A stretch of 47,139 nt of DNA from Rubrivivax sp. (GTDB taxonomy: Bacteria > Pseudomonadota > Gammaproteobacteria > Burkholderiales > Burkholderiaceae_C): the NCBI GenBank assembly GCA_027487585.1, contig JAIYDH010000142.1, positions 1 to 47,139 of the forward strand, given 5' to 3'. Position numbers and translations under genes: made by a program. Below, piece after piece: positions 46,586 to 47,139 of the stretch. Below the pieces are notes generated by a model. That model did not search any database. It was not told the DNA's origin and saw only the letters and a list, made by a program, of their open reading frames with translations. Position 1 is the first letter of the stretch. Each line of letters opens with the position of its first letter.

Positions 46586-47139
46586 ATGACGTGCCGCATC
46601 GCCTTTGTGCTGTTCCCCGGGTTCCAGCAGCTCGATCTGGCCGGGCCGATGGCGGTGTTCGAGGTGGCGCGGCTGCAGAGCCCTGGCAGCTACGCCTGGC
46701 GCCTGGTGGCGAGCCAGGCGCCCGCGGTGCGCAGCTCTGCCGGCGTGCACTGGCCGACCGGGCCGCTGCCCCGGCGGCTGGACGGCATCGACCTCGTGAT
46801 GGTGATCGGCGGCGACGGCGTGGACGCCGCCTGCCGCGACCGCGCGCTCATCACCTGGCTGCAGCGCGCCAGCCGCACCGGGGCGCGCATGGCCAGCATC
46901 TGCAGTGGCAGCCTGGTGCTGGCGGCCGCGGGGCTGCTGAACGAGCGCATGGCCACCACGCACTGGTCGCGCAGCCGCCAGTTCGCGACCGATTACCCAG
47001 CGGTGCGCCTGCACCCCGACCGCATCCACGTGCGCGAACCCGCGGTGCGCCGCGGCCAGCAGACGCTGCCCGAGGTGTGGACCAGCGCCGGCATGACGGC
47101 CGGCATCGACCTGTGCCTGGCGCTGCTGGCGCACGACCA
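46586..47139 (+). CDS. GlxA-type regulator, N-terminal DJ-1/PfpI part (truncated by window end)
   Basis: MTCRIAFVLFPGFQQLDLAGPMAVFEVARL, MASICSGSLVLAAAGLLNERMATTHW, TSAGMTAGIDLCLALLAHD; ORF open at the window end. Confidence 0.88.
   Translation, partial: MTCRIAFVLFPGFQQLDLAGPMAVFEVARLQSPGSYAWRLVASQAPAVRSSAGVHWPTGPLPRRLDGIDLVMVIGGDGVDAACRDRALITWLQRASRTGARMASICSGSLVLAAAGLLNERMATTHWSRSRQFATDYPAVRLHPDRIHVREPAVRRGQQTLPEVWTSAGMTAGIDLCLALLAHD

Noticed and set aside
1-47139. CRISPR arrays and rRNA genes
   Set aside because: No regularly spaced direct repeats and no rRNA-like conserved stretches were seen on reading through the window.

Overview
High-GC, betaproteobacterial-looking window (Burkholderiales-like by gene content; inference only). 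From left to right it contains: (1) the 3' end of an RTX-type secreted protein with a strong intrinsic terminator, then an opposite-strand type I secretion HlyD/ABC pair; (2) a minus-strand run of four PEP-CTERM proteins, a 1008-aa ATPase regulator and an outer-membrane beta-barrel protein; (3) two divergent coiled-coil proteins that share a C-terminal module, one with a degenerate cyclase-like N-terminus, followed by a methyl-accepting chemotaxis protein and a CxxCH DUF3365-type protein; (4) an orphan 525-aa GATase-like protein, a GlxA-type regulator/isochorismatase pair, and a beta-lactamase-fold serine hydrolase next to a decayed homologue; (5) a GAF/Fis regulator without an AAA+ domain, divergent from a quinohemoprotein alcohol dehydrogenase; (6) a SnoaL/AraC divergent pair, a two-component system and an alpha/beta hydrolase; (7) a compact four-gene DUF2589 / M15-like peptidase operon, the best candidate for an uncharacterised system; (8) a remnant-rich segment (40.4-44.6 kb) flanked by ~157-bp imperfect direct repeats derived from an aminotransferase 3' end, containing a DUF6502-lipoprotein pair and two near-identical 17-bp palindromes; and (9) an intact aminotransferase plus two DJ-1/PfpI-family genes. 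All family calls come from reading the supplied translations by eye; no database searches were run.
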